A DNA stretch of 32,291 nucleotides from Anaerolineales bacterium (lineage in GTDB: Bacteria > Chloroflexota > Anaerolineae > Anaerolineales > Villigracilaceae). Below, piece by piece: positions 8,659 to 17,449 of the stretch (the first letter of the stretch is position 1; each line of letters starts with the position of its first letter). A model generated the notes under the pieces. That model ran no database searches. It saw only the letters and a list, made by a program, of their open reading frames with translations, and was not told where the DNA came from. The position numbers and the translations under genes were made by a program. The stretch lies in NCBI GenBank assembly GCA_016928525.1, contig JAFGKO010000054.1, positions 1-32,291 of the forward strand, written 5' to 3'.

Positions 8659-9633
8659 CTATACCGTTACGGGTTTTCTGGCGCTTGCCTCCACGCCATT
8701 ACCACCATATTTTGCAACTACATCCGCCATACCCAGAGAATTCAGGAGGGATTCTATTTCTTCGAGGCTACGCAAATGCTTGTAATAGTCTGTAAGAATA
8801 TCATGAGTGTCCAACATTGCCCATTCGTACATTAACTGTTCGCCAAGTTGGGGGTATGCGTCATAATAATCCACGACAGGCGACCAGTATAAGAAACGAG
8901 AGCGCAGAGCGTCGACGATCTTCTTGTCTCCGTATTTGTACAATATCTTATGCAGGGGCCAGAGCAAATTTACCAACCACTCCACAAACCGCATTGCATT
9001 TTCGGCGGACTGTTTTAGAAGCCATTGCCTTAACCATTTCCTTGTGGGAGTAATCGGGTATTCATAAGAATAGTGATCTATAAATAAAGTGCCATCGGGT
9101 CTCACATGGGAACATAGGGTTTTTATTGTGTCTTCTGGACTGGGGGTATGCTGGATGACACCAATGCAGAAAACAATGTCAAATTGTTCAGGTGGAAGCG
9201 GTAATTCCATCAAATCTGCCTGGCAGACAAAGTAATGAGGGTAATGGGCACAATTCTCATAATTCGCATCCACGGCATTGGAAAGATCCACTGCCAATAC
9301 ATGCGCACCAGCCTCCAGCATGAGTTCGGTAAAACGGCCTGCGCCACAGCCAGCTTCCAGTACTCTCTTATCGCGAAAGACATCCAGCGAACCGCCAGCG
9401 ATACGCGTGAGGCGATCCCTTGAAATTGTAAGGCGTGTAAAAGAGTCTAGTTGTGTGGAACGAAATGTGTTCCATTGCATACCAAAGGATGATGTATAGT
9501 TTTTCGTAGGCACAAAGCGCGGAATGCCATTGAGAAGCTCGTACATACATCCCTGAGCACAAACCAATGCATCTTCCTTCTGGTTTAATGGCAAGCCATG
9601 CGGCTTACACGTTAATTGGACAATTTCTTCCAT
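8659..9633 (-). CDS. class I SAM methyltransferase with N-terminal zinc-ribbon-like segment
   Basis: 324-residue SAM-dependent methyltransferase. The first 45 residues look like the Trm112-type small domain often fused to sugar methyltransferases: C9, H12, C25 and C29 followed by YELLNGIPRFVP. The Rossmann core starts with VLEAGCGAGRF (91-101), an acidic strand end at LAVDLS, and FDIVFCIGVIQHTPSPE as motif IV. The C-terminal third is long and aromatic-rich and may hold the glycan. The start ATG overlaps the preceding GT2 gene by 22 nt. The acceptor sugar hydroxyl or amine is unknown. Confidence 0.85.
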   Translation of the reverse strand: MEEIVQLTCKPHGLPLNQKEDALVCAQGCMYELLNGIPRFVPTKNYTSSFGMQWNTFRSTQLDSFTRLTISRDRLTRIAGGSLDVFRDKRVLEAGCGAGRFTELMLEAGAHVLAVDLSNAVDANYENCAHYPHYFVCQADLMELPLPPEQFDIVFCIGVIQHTPSPEDTIKTLCSHVRPDGTLFIDHYSYEYPITPTRKWLRQWLLKQSAENAMRFVEWLVNLLWPLHKILYKYGDKKIVDALRSRFLYWSPVVDYYDAYPQLGEQLMYEWAMLDTHDILTDYYKHLRSLEEIESLLNSLGMADVVAKYGGNGVEASARKPVTV

Positions 9634-10637
9634 AACCTACTTTCTGATATCATATGCAATGTACGGCGAATCAAGTCCTGAGTTCCCTGGCAATTCACAA
9701 GAAAAGATAGTTTAATAATCAGATGCCAAACTCTATAGTTACCGATAAATGGAAAAATCACTCTGGCGATTTTGTCAAATGCATCATTCGTGATGAATAA
9801 CTTGGTGGCCGGGGATTGAACTTCCGAAATGTTTGTTTGATACCATTTCCAAATCAAATCGCCCACATCAACAGCATCTTTGACTGTCCCAATATTGTTG
9901 GACCACATTTTTTCAATAGTGGAACTAGAGACAACTTGATTTATTTTCCTTGAAAGGTGCTTTACATTAATATCAACGCCATGCTTACACTGGTCAACGC
10001 TGTACTCGCGGCTTACCTGTGTTTGATGTTGGCGCAACAAGACCAATACCTCTTCAAGATTTGCGGGTTTACCAGATAAACTGACCCGCCACCATAAATC
10101 ATAATCCTGCGATCGCTTAAGATCGGGATCGTAGGCTCCTAGCGCTTTGATAACTGCAGTCCGCATCATTACAGTGGGATGCGCAATGGGATTGTAGAAC
10201 GGTAAAGCCCAAGCAATTAAATCGTGTTCCGAAGGGAAACGATAATCGCCAATACGGGAACCATTATTGTCGATAAACGAAAAAGCGGTTCCCAACACAG
10301 TTACATCGCGATGGGCATCCAAATAACTTACCTGAATATCAAACCGATGCGGCAGGGATATGTCATCAGCATCCATACGGGCAATGTACTCACCCCGCGC
10401 CTTTTCCAATCCAAGATTCAGGGATTTGGTTAATCCAATGTTGTTTTGATTTACAAGAAACACAATGCGATTATCTGGATATGCTCCGATTATTCTGGCA
10501 GTGGCATCCGTTGAGCCATCGTCAATGACGATAAACTCAAAATCGGTAAAAGTCTGGTTGAGGATGCTCTCAATAGCCTCCTTCAAATACTGTTCAGCAT
10601 TGTACACCGACATGAGAACTGAAACACGTGGATTCAT
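9612..10637 (-). CDS. family 2 glycosyltransferase (GT-A fold)
   Basis: 341-residue GT2 enzyme. VSVLMSVYNAEQYL opens the fold, DDGS is at 39-42 and the metal-binding DADD at 89-92. RSQDYDLWWRV is the ED-type acceptor motif. The C-terminal 120 residues have no family motif and are rich in Ile, Asn and Lys. By eye this gene is noticeably more AT-rich than its neighbours at 10.6-16 kb, suggesting a separate origin within a mosaic locus. It is 6 nt downstream of a methyltransferase gene and overlaps the next one by 22 nt. Confidence 0.9.
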   Translation of the reverse strand: MNPRVSVLMSVYNAEQYLKEAIESILNQTFTDFEFIVIDDGSTDATARIIGAYPDNRIVFLVNQNNIGLTKSLNLGLEKARGEYIARMDADDISLPHRFDIQVSYLDAHRDVTVLGTAFSFIDNNGSRIGDYRFPSEHDLIAWALPFYNPIAHPTVMMRTAVIKALGAYDPDLKRSQDYDLWWRVSLSGKPANLEEVLVLLRQHQTQVSREYSVDQCKHGVDINVKHLSRKINQVVSSSTIEKMWSNNIGTVKDAVDVGDLIWKWYQTNISEVQSPATKLFITNDAFDKIARVIFPFIGNYRVWHLIIKLSFLVNCQGTQDLIRRTLHMISESRLWKKLSN

Positions 10638-10643
10638 AAAAGC

Positions 10644-11396
10644 CTATATACTCGCTACTTCTGCCCAAATTTCCCCCCAACGGACTTCAAGATGGGCAAC
10701 AGTCAAATTCGCTTCCAGCATTTCTTCGGCAAAACTTTCAAGCGTATATTCGGTTTCGTGCGTGGGGTCAAGCCGCCATTCCACGCCGAGTTCCTTTTTA
10801 AGTGGCACGCGCCAATCGCGCTCAAAGACTGGCACGCGGATGAGGATGCGCTCCGGATTCAGCGTCTCTTGCACTCGGCGTAGAAATTCCGGGCGTCCCT
10901 GTAGATGTTCCAAAACATTGGACAGGATCACAACGCTAAACTCTTTTTCGGGTAAGGCGATAAGCGCGTCGCCTACCAGGAAAGTCAGGTTGGGATTCTG
11001 ATAACGCACACGCGCGGTTTGGATGCTGTCTGTATTGAAATCCATGCCCACCACACGTGCAGCGATTTTGGATACATCATATGCAACTGCACCAATACCA
11101 CAGCCAATATCCATCACATGATCTTCTTTCTTGATCCTGCTAGTGAAGAAATCATGGTATTTCATGTGACGGTGCTTGGTATGAATGCCCCCATCGTAGG
11201 CGGCAGACCAGAACCCTTGCTGTGCATAGAGCTGCACATCCAATGTAAATAGGAGTTTGAGCGCCTCGGCGGGTTTTTTATCTTCCATCCGGCTGGTAAC
11301 AAGGGAAAGGACGAATCGGATAAAGTGTTCCTCAGATAAGTGCCGCACACATGCCCGTATCAGTTTCTGTAGAAATGTGTTGATCTTTGCCTTCAT
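10644..11396 (-). CDS. class I SAM methyltransferase
   Basis: 250-residue methyltransferase with SAM motif VMDIGCGIGAVAYDV (from about 94), the acidic end of strand 2 in VVGMDFNTDS, and motif IV as FSVVILSNVLEHLQ. Residues 1-60 are basic and hydrophobic, possibly helical, and could associate with the membrane or the acceptor. The C-terminus contains LDPTHETEYTLESF, a pattern common in small-molecule and sugar methyltransferases. The start overlaps the upstream glycosyltransferase stop as ATGA. Target position on the glycan is not predictable. Confidence 0.85.
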   Translation of the reverse strand: MKAKINTFLQKLIRACVRHLSEEHFIRFVLSLVTSRMEDKKPAEALKLLFTLDVQLYAQQGFWSAAYDGGIHTKHRHMKYHDFFTSRIKKEDHVMDIGCGIGAVAYDVSKIAARVVGMDFNTDSIQTARVRYQNPNLTFLVGDALIALPEKEFSVVILSNVLEHLQGRPEFLRRVQETLNPERILIRVPVFERDWRVPLKKELGVEWRLDPTHETEYTLESFAEEMLEANLTVAHLEVRWGEIWAEVASI

Positions 11397-12520
11397 GTGC
11401 CAGTTCCATTCAAAATTCCTTGGTACAAGGCGTATTCCATCTCGACGACTTTATCAAGTGAATAATTCTCCAGGATAAAGCCGCGCGCATTTGCGCCAAG
11501 TTTTTCTCGCAAGGATGGGTTTGCCAGCAAATGCTGGATTCCCGCCCGGATACTTGCTGCGTCGGTCCCGACCAGCCAGCCTGTTTCGCCGTGGACGATC
11601 TGTTCGCGTATGCCGGGCGAATCCGCGCCGAGAACAGCTACGCCGCAGGACATGGCTTCCAGCAAGGACTTGGGATGCCACTCACCAAGCGTCGAGACCA
11701 GCGCGAAAAACGCGGATTGGCGAATCATGGCAGGCAATTGATAGTGCGACAGATTGCCATGCAAGGTCAATTGTACATGAAGTTCGCGGGCTCTTTCCTG
11801 CAAGGCGGCGAGCAAAGGTCCTCCGCCGATGAAATGTAAATCCACGTCCAGGCCCGCACATGCCTGTATGAGGGAAAACAAGTTTTTTTCTTCGCTTAGG
11901 CGCCCAATAAAGCATACGCGGTTTGGAATGGGTTGCGTTTTTTCGGGCGAAAAAACATCCGTTAATACATAATTGGGTATGACATGTACACGCTCGTTGG
12001 ATATGGCGTAGTTTTTTGTCACGTATTCCTTCATGGATGGCGTGGCAACAACCACGCCGCGCGCGCCGGTAAACACGGCGCGCTCGATCGCACGCGCTCG
12101 CTCTGCTTCATTATCCAAGCCGAGGGCTTGCATCGTGTCTGACCACATGTAACCGCAACGCGCCAGCAGGGGTTTGCGCCAGTTGTGTGCGGCACGCAGA
12201 GCCACATCTGCGCCGTTGGCTTGGTTGGTTTTGATCAAGTCCGCGCGGATTAAGGCGCGCGCGTGAAGCACGGGAATCAGTCGTTCGTATATACGCGGGG
12301 GAAGACTCCAGTGGTTGCACAGGATTTCAATGCCTTGCAATTGGTCGCGATATTGCAAATCCGTTCTATCGCCGTAGGTTATAAAACTTACCTGAACGCC
12401 TTTTTCTCGTTGCAGGCGCAGGTAGAGGGCGATCTCGCGCTCCAACGAGCCATTACCAGCCCAGGTTCGCAACGAGACATCGCGCGTGAAAAAGAGGGTG
12501 AGGTGAATCGTGGTAAGCAA
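11393..12520 (-). CDS. GT-B glycosyltransferase, family 4
   Basis: 375-residue GT4 enzyme. The N-domain has the AGNGSLEREIALYLRLQ loop in place of the usual GGxE acceptor loop. The C-domain begins near NRVCFIGRLSEEKN, with the donor-site motif HPKSLLEAMSCGVAVLG and GIREQIVHGETGWLV near the end. The only reasonable start is TTG at 12520, since the conserved N-terminal strand (TIHLTLFFTRDV) begins three codons later and no ATG or GTG lies between it and the stop upstream. An AAGG sits about 12 nt before it. The gene follows a 51-nt gap holding a short repeat-like motif. Confidence 0.87.
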   Translation of the reverse strand: MLTTIHLTLFFTRDVSLRTWAGNGSLEREIALYLRLQREKGVQVSFITYGDRTDLQYRDQLQGIEILCNHWSLPPRIYERLIPVLHARALIRADLIKTNQANGADVALRAAHNWRKPLLARCGYMWSDTMQALGLDNEAERARAIERAVFTGARGVVVATPSMKEYVTKNYAISNERVHVIPNYVLTDVFSPEKTQPIPNRVCFIGRLSEEKNLFSLIQACAGLDVDLHFIGGGPLLAALQERARELHVQLTLHGNLSHYQLPAMIRQSAFFALVSTLGEWHPKSLLEAMSCGVAVLGADSPGIREQIVHGETGWLVGTDAASIRAGIQHLLANPSLREKLGANARGFILENYSLDKVVEMEYALYQGILNGTGT

Positions 12521-12531
12521 TTAGACAATCG

Positions 12532-12565
12532 CCCTTCGACTTCGCTACTCTCCACTCAGAACGAG
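12532..12565. repeat. possible short dispersed repeat fragment in a 51-nt gap
   Basis: The segment reads CCCTTCGACTTCGCTACTC followed closely by TCAGAACGAG. It recalls a short intergenic repeat seen in many bacterial genomes, with a core like CTTCGACTTCGCTCAG. Only one copy is visible here, so repeat status rests on recollection and not on copies in this window. It lies between a methyltransferase stop and the TTG of the GT4 gene. Confidence 0.25.
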
Positions 12566-12571
12566 ACTGAA

Positions 12572-13378
12572 TTATCTTACTTTCTGCATTACCAACAACG
12601 CGCAATGAGATGCATAAGGTCTGAAGAAGCGGTCCAGGCAGGTTCGCCAGCGGAGAGCGCGTTTGCCGTCATATACTTCCTGCAAAAACGGCTTGAAGAG
12701 AGTGATTTCATCCTTGAAGCCTTTGATTCCATCAAGGGCGAGAAATTCTCTCATTTGGAACCCCAAGGCCTCCAAGTCCGCCTGGACGCGGCGGGAGGAT
12801 AACGCGAATTGGTAAAAGGTGTCCGCCCGCGAATCCATTTCATGCGTGCGAGCAAAGGGATACATTTTAAAGAAAATCTTCAAGCGGCGCAAAGGCGAGA
12901 GATACGGAAATGAGATAAACAAAAATCCGCCCACACGCAATGTACGCTCCATTTCGCTGATGATCGGCTCATACCCATCCCAGAAATGCTCGATCACTCC
13001 CCCCGAGACGTACCCATCCAAAGAGCCGTCGGGCAACGCCAACGCGCGGACATCCCCCACGCGTACATCCAATTCTGGAACCGCTTCCTTGATTCTCTCA
13101 ATAGTCTGAGACGCAAAATCAATTCCGATCGCTTTGTACCCTTGATATTGCAAGGCATGGACAATCTGCCCCATCCCGCACCCGCCTTCCAGCACCGTAC
13201 TGTTTGCAGGCAGATACCGCTTGATCAAGGGGACAAAGAGACCATCATCTTTGGTGCCGCGCAAGATTTCCTGCAATCTATCGGTCTGCCAATGCCTGTC
13301 CCAAAATTCAGGGGTGGCTTTTTCGCGATAGAAAGCGAGGGCATGTTTATCGGGGAGGTAGATTTGGGTTGTATTCAT
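12572..13378 (-). CDS. class I SAM methyltransferase
   Basis: 268-residue methyltransferase. The glycine-rich SAM loop is VLEGGCGMGQIVHAL (from about 62), strand 2 ends in AIGIDFAS, and motif IV is GSLDGYVSGGVIEHFWDG, with a His typical of ubiE-like enzymes. I take the ATG at 13378, which overlaps the upstream glycosyltransferase stop as ATGA; the alternative nine codons upstream would lie wholly within that gene. The product resembles enzymes that O-methylate sugars or small acceptors in glycan clusters. Confidence 0.85.
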   Translation of the reverse strand: MNTTQIYLPDKHALAFYREKATPEFWDRHWQTDRLQEILRGTKDDGLFVPLIKRYLPANSTVLEGGCGMGQIVHALQYQGYKAIGIDFASQTIERIKEAVPELDVRVGDVRALALPDGSLDGYVSGGVIEHFWDGYEPIISEMERTLRVGGFLFISFPYLSPLRRLKIFFKMYPFARTHEMDSRADTFYQFALSSRRVQADLEALGFQMREFLALDGIKGFKDEITLFKPFLQEVYDGKRALRWRTCLDRFFRPYASHCALLVMQKVR

Positions 13379-14499
13379 CCCTTTTTTGGTCCGAGCGAAT
13401 TGCATAAACTATTTAGCCAGTTAAGCCAAGGAGTTTTGGATTGAGAACGTTTCGTCCATGTCTTGTCCGCATTAGCAAACCGGCTTGTCTGAAGTTCAGG
13501 CAAAGGCGTTAACGCGCGAATGAAATAAACCAAATTCTCATTCAGAATATTTGGCGAAGCGGTTGCATGGAAATCTTCATAAAGGGCGCGTCCCATTTGA
13601 CTGCGAAGTTGGGCGGATTCAGCCAGACTCTTCAATGCCCGATACCAACCGCCCGTGCTGTATGCCAAATATCCATTGACGTTATGGCGGATCGCTTGCG
13701 CTGCAGATGGCGACATGCCTGCCACAACGGGAATTCCCAATTGACTGAACACATAAATCCTGCCCGCATTCGTGGTGTTCTTGAACCGGAGCAAACAATC
13801 CGTTTCATGCGGCTGCAAAAGCGGAGAAAATGGCGCGACTTGTTTTTTCGCCAACATCTCATTTTTCATTGGAATGAGACTTGGCACAATGCCAATATCT
13901 ACTTGAGAGATTATCCTTTCATATACATCTTCAGTCCACTGGAAATAGCGTACTTTCACTTTATCGGGGTTGAACAAGGGAAACACTATCTTTCCAAGTT
14001 TCTCGATATCGTAAATTGCCCAGAATTCGATTTCGTATTCCGCAGATAATGCTTCCAACGCCAAACTAACGTGAGGCATACACGCCATTAAATGCACTTT
14101 ATTTCCATGGTAGCCAATTATTACAGGCTTATGTGGCGTATACTCTCTTAATGAAGCATTCAACAGCGGGTATATGGGATAAATAAGAATATTCTCAAAG
14201 TATTCGGAAAGCCAGTCCTGCATTTCCACGCCATTGGCAATCGCAAAGTCGGCGCCCATGGATTTGTCAAGACTGGATGGGCGAATATCAATTACACCGA
14301 TCTTTAATGACGGTTTCGCAGCGCGCGCTTCTGCTACGCGCGGGTCGTACCCCATGAATAGCACGACATCGTAATCGGCATAATTATGGTTGTAGAAATC
14401 AATGTGCACTCCATCTAACTCGTTGAGTTTTGCATAATTCGGTGCGTTGAGTTGGGTGGAGACCTGGTTGACGGCGTCGGTGGCGAACAAAATGCGCAT
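13375..14499 (-). CDS. divergent GT-B glycosyltransferase
   Basis: 374-residue protein with GT-B character but weak motifs. The N-terminus MRILFATDAVNQVSTQ is a first Rossmann strand and loop. The second half carries DIGIVPSLIP, then RFKNTTNAGRIYVFSQLGI and PVVAG, which fits the donor-nucleotide loop of GT4/GT1-like enzymes. The canonical EX7E motif is not evident. The ATG at 14499 is chosen because it follows the preceding stop by 4 nt and begins the first strand; an upstream start at 14523 adds eight residues without character. The end overlaps the methyltransferase start as ATGA. Confidence 0.7.
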   Translation of the reverse strand: MRILFATDAVNQVSTQLNAPNYAKLNELDGVHIDFYNHNYADYDVVLFMGYDPRVAEARAAKPSLKIGVIDIRPSSLDKSMGADFAIANGVEMQDWLSEYFENILIYPIYPLLNASLREYTPHKPVIIGYHGNKVHLMACMPHVSLALEALSAEYEIEFWAIYDIEKLGKIVFPLFNPDKVKVRYFQWTEDVYERIISQVDIGIVPSLIPMKNEMLAKKQVAPFSPLLQPHETDCLLRFKNTTNAGRIYVFSQLGIPVVAGMSPSAAQAIRHNVNGYLAYSTGGWYRALKSLAESAQLRSQMGRALYEDFHATASPNILNENLVYFIRALTPLPELQTSRFANADKTWTKRSQSKTPWLNWLNSLCNSLGPKKG

Positions 14500-14503
14500 A
14501 GGG

Positions 14504-15682
14504 TTAAGAGCCCAGCACTTCATGATATACGGATAAAACTTGTCTGGCGACAGAGACAGGGTTACATTTTTCTTCCGCCTTGTGCCTTCCGGCTTCGCCC
14601 ATGCGCTTCATGGCGGCGGAGTCTTTGAGCAATTTGGCAAGCGCTATACCCAGCGCATGCCCGGTCAGTTCCCGTACAATCATGCCAGTCTCTCCATCCG
14701 CCACCTGGTTGCTGACACCCTCCATCTCAAACACGATCACGGGTTTCTTCATCAACCAGGCTTCGAACACAGGACGCGGAAAATGCGGCGTCATGCCTGT
14801 AAAGATCAAAACATCGCAGGCGGCCAGCAGGAGTGCGACGTTCTCCAAAATCCCTGTGAACACCACTTTATTAGGAGGCAGTTCAGCCAGCACCTGATAC
14901 AGTCTTTGATGATACTCATCCGCGGAATTTTCGGGAAGCGGGGGACCGGCGATCACCAATCTTGTCGAGGTATCCACGTACTTCATGGCTTGAACCTGTT
15001 CAAGGGCGCCTTTGCGCGGCGCCGCGCCGCCGAGGCTGACGATAAGTTTGCAGTCTGGATCCACGCCCAGCTTCTTCCTCTCAACCAGCGGGTCATACTG
15101 ATCGGGGCGCAGCATGTCAAAATTCAGGGGATTGTAAATAACGCGCACCTTATCATTCGCATCATGCCCCAAGTGCTTTGCCTCTACTTCGCTGATGGCG
15201 ATCACCCTTTTTGCAAGCGAGCGAATCATAAAGCCGCTGAAACGCTGTTTCCACCTTTCGCCCTGCACCGGCTCGCGCACATGCCAAACGATGGGTATAC
15301 CTGCCAGGCGCGCAGCGAGCGCACTGGTGAACATCACCGAGGAATTCAAATGCACCAGATCGGGTCTTATTTGGCGGATGTTACGATATTGCCGCCAAAT
15401 GGCGCACGGCACGCGGCGCAATTCATTGAAAAAAAGTTTTCGCCGTTGCGCCGAATCCAAAGGAACATATCCAATAAAGTATCTGCCGAAGAACGTTAAA
15501 GGGTTCTCCCATGCCCTGATGGGAGATTTAAGATTACACGCGAAGAATTCCTGCATGGTTGGGGCATGACAGGCAAGTTCTACCTCCACATCGGGCTGAC
15601 GCTCGATCTCGCGAACTAAATACAACAGGCTTAAGGGAGCGCCGCCGAGGATCGTTCCATGATGCAAGTATAGGATCTTCAT
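14504..15682 (-). CDS. GT-B glycosyltransferase, family 4
   Basis: 392-residue GT4 enzyme. MKILYLHHGTILGGAPLSLL gives the N-terminal strand and glycine-rich acceptor loop, and IPIVWHVREP is the hinge-proximal block. KLIVSLGGAAPRKGALEQVQ starts the donor domain, and FPRPVFEAWLMKKPVIVFE is the donor-binding segment. The open frame extends 61 codons further upstream, but that stretch lies inside the carbamoyltransferase gene and lacks family character. The ATG at 15682 overlaps that gene's stop as ATGA and is the convincing start. Confidence 0.9.
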   Translation of the reverse strand: MKILYLHHGTILGGAPLSLLYLVREIERQPDVEVELACHAPTMQEFFACNLKSPIRAWENPLTFFGRYFIGYVPLDSAQRRKLFFNELRRVPCAIWRQYRNIRQIRPDLVHLNSSVMFTSALAARLAGIPIVWHVREPVQGERWKQRFSGFMIRSLAKRVIAISEVEAKHLGHDANDKVRVIYNPLNFDMLRPDQYDPLVERKKLGVDPDCKLIVSLGGAAPRKGALEQVQAMKYVDTSTRLVIAGPPLPENSADEYHQRLYQVLAELPPNKVVFTGILENVALLLAACDVLIFTGMTPHFPRPVFEAWLMKKPVIVFEMEGVSNQVADGETGMIVRELTGHALGIALAKLLKDSAAMKRMGEAGRHKAEEKCNPVSVARQVLSVYHEVLGS

Positions 15683-17343
15683 GCGCCCGGTTTCTTGAGC
15701 AAAAAGTCGCCTAATACCAGAACATCCAACCCCGTATCGAAGAAGCATTTGATGGCTTCGCGCGGATGACAGATGATCGGCTCGCCTTTGACGTTGAAGG
15801 ATGTGTTCAAGATCACATTTTCGCCTGTCATCCCGCCAAAGGCTTTGATTACATCGTAGTAGCACGGGTTGACTTCGCGACGGACGGTTTGCGGGCGCGA
15901 TGTGCCATCCACGTGCACTACCGCGGGGATTTTATCTTGTTTCTCTTTTTTCACATCAAAGGATGTAATCATGTAAGGTTCTTCGCGGCCTTTTACCAAA
16001 TAATCATCAATGCTTTCGTACAACATGGCAGGCGCAAAGGGACGGAAGGCTTCACGATATTTTACACAGGCATTGATCAAGTCTTTGTTTCCAGCGCGCA
16101 AAGGGCTCATCAAAATCGAGCGATTGCCGAGCGCGCGCGGACCCGCTTCCATACGCCCCTGGTACCAGGCTACAATCTTGTTGTCAGCAAGATAGCGCGC
16201 GGCAGCCTCGGATACGCTGGCAGGTTTCTCATGCTGCAGTTTGCGTTCCTTCAGCAGGCTTTCGATCTCTGCCGCACTGAACTCAGGGCCGTAATACATA
16301 TGTTGCAGCTTTTCTGCGGGCTGGTCGGGATGTGCTTCGTAATAAGTATAGAGGGCCGCACCGAGCGAAAGGCCCGAATCGCCGGGGTCTGGATACGTCC
16401 AGTGAGTATCCAGTTTACCCGTGTACCATAACCTCTGATTGAATTTGACGTTGAGGAAGAAGCCGCCCGCGGCGCAAAAATGTCGTGTGTTCTCCTTCGC
16501 CAGCCATGGCAGGATCAGCTTTTCGGCCTGCTCTTCAGCAACGCGCTGGACTTCGGCGGAGTAATCCTCCCTGCCAAGTTTTTCGACGACCTTGGTCAGG
16601 GGAATGGAATCCTGCATGTGGTAATGATTCACGCCATGATCCGGCCAGCGTGAGGCTTTTCCGTAATCACGCCCATTGACCAACTCACCATTCTCAAATT
16701 CGGGGTGATAGCCTTTCAATGCCCCGGGCCGAGGTGTTCCATAGGGTGCAAGTCCCATGGTTTTCCACTCGTCACTACCATGTCTCCACCCCAACGCTTC
16801 GGTGGCATTGGCATAAAACCAACCCAGGGAGGCGGTTCCGTCCCATTGCCGCAGGGGTTGCAGGCGGTTATTTTCAGCGCGCCATATAGATACAGAAACA
16901 TCATCTCCCCTGCCATCCATGGTGACCACCAGCGTGCGCTTGGTTGGCTTTATGCCCGATGTGTAATAGGTGCTGGCGGCGTGAGCAAGGTGGTGTTCCA
17001 CAGTGAGTATCTTGCAAGTCTTGGAGAGTATCCACGGCTTAAAGTAGGTAGGCAATACAGGAACATCGCCCCGCTTTTTAGGCGGCACGGTTTCTTCGGG
17101 AACACGGAAAAAAGCAAAGAGCGGTGGGGGAACATAACCCTTGCTTGGAAACACAATGGCGTCCAACTCGCTCGCTTCAATGCCTGCTTGTCTAAAACAA
17201 TACTCGATGGCGTTGATCGGAAATGAACCATCATTTTTGGTGCGCGTAAACCGTTCTTCCGCCACATTTGCTATGATCTTCCCATCAACAACCAATGCGG
17301 CGGATGCGTCGTGTCCGTACCGGATTCCCATGATCTTTTTCAT
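15679..17343 (-). CDS. NodU/CmcH-family carbamoyltransferase
   Basis: 554-residue O-carbamoyltransferase predicted to move a carbamoyl group from carbamoyl phosphate, through carbamoyl-AMP, to a sugar hydroxyl. GIRYGHDASAAL (6-17) starts the Kae1-like domain, and EHHLAHAAS (116-124) gives the metal-binding histidines. The C-terminal domain has GRMEAGPRALGNRS (396-409), REAFRPFAP and NTSFNVKGEPI (513-523). Length is normal for the family. The ATG at 17343 is used because the next strand begins immediately; no clear ribosome-binding site precedes it. It follows one of the largest internal gaps (106 nt), so an internal promoter is possible. NodU acts on Nod factors and TobZ/CmcH on antibiotics; here the acceptor is presumably a glycan residue. 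Confidence 0.93.
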   Translation of the reverse strand: MKKIMGIRYGHDASAALVVDGKIIANVAEERFTRTKNDGSFPINAIEYCFRQAGIEASELDAIVFPSKGYVPPPLFAFFRVPEETVPPKKRGDVPVLPTYFKPWILSKTCKILTVEHHLAHAASTYYTSGIKPTKRTLVVTMDGRGDDVSVSIWRAENNRLQPLRQWDGTASLGWFYANATEALGWRHGSDEWKTMGLAPYGTPRPGALKGYHPEFENGELVNGRDYGKASRWPDHGVNHYHMQDSIPLTKVVEKLGREDYSAEVQRVAEEQAEKLILPWLAKENTRHFCAAGGFFLNVKFNQRLWYTGKLDTHWTYPDPGDSGLSLGAALYTYYEAHPDQPAEKLQHMYYGPEFSAAEIESLLKERKLQHEKPASVSEAAARYLADNKIVAWYQGRMEAGPRALGNRSILMSPLRAGNKDLINACVKYREAFRPFAPAMLYESIDDYLVKGREEPYMITSFDVKKEKQDKIPAVVHVDGTSRPQTVRREVNPCYYDVIKAFGGMTGENVILNTSFNVKGEPIICHPREAIKCFFDTGLDVLVLGDFLLKKPGA

Positions 17344-17377
17344 TGTGTTTAGTTCTGTTCTTATGTTCCTGGCTGGC

Positions 17378-17398
17378 AAAACAACCAAAAGTTGTTTT
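17378..17398. other. AT-rich hairpin in a 106-nt intergenic gap
   Basis: AAAACAAC (17378-17385) and GTTGTTTT (17391-17398) form a perfect 8-bp stem around a 5-nt loop, 35 nt upstream of the carbamoyltransferase start. The stem has only two G-C pairs. It could be a weak bidirectional terminator or attenuator, or chance in AT-rich sequence. I saw no convincing -35/-10 pair nearby. Confidence 0.3.
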
Positions 17399-17449
17399 AT
17401 CTATTGCGCATTGAATTAAAGAATGGTCGTGGCCTATCTTATGCAGAAT

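Noticed and set aside
14540..15499. Long plus-strand open frame (319 codons) opposite the GT4 gene
   Set aside because: It has no family motif and a His/Arg-rich composition typical of a mirror frame, while the minus strand encodes a convincing GT4 protein.
15683..15865. 61-codon N-terminal extension of the GT4 gene at 14504
   Set aside because: It lies inside the carbamoyltransferase gene, is Arg-rich without family character, and the ATGA junction at 15682 gives a better start.
15766..16431. Plus-strand open frame of 221 codons opposite the carbamoyltransferase
   Set aside because: The minus-strand protein carries all family motifs; the plus-strand product is a shadow.
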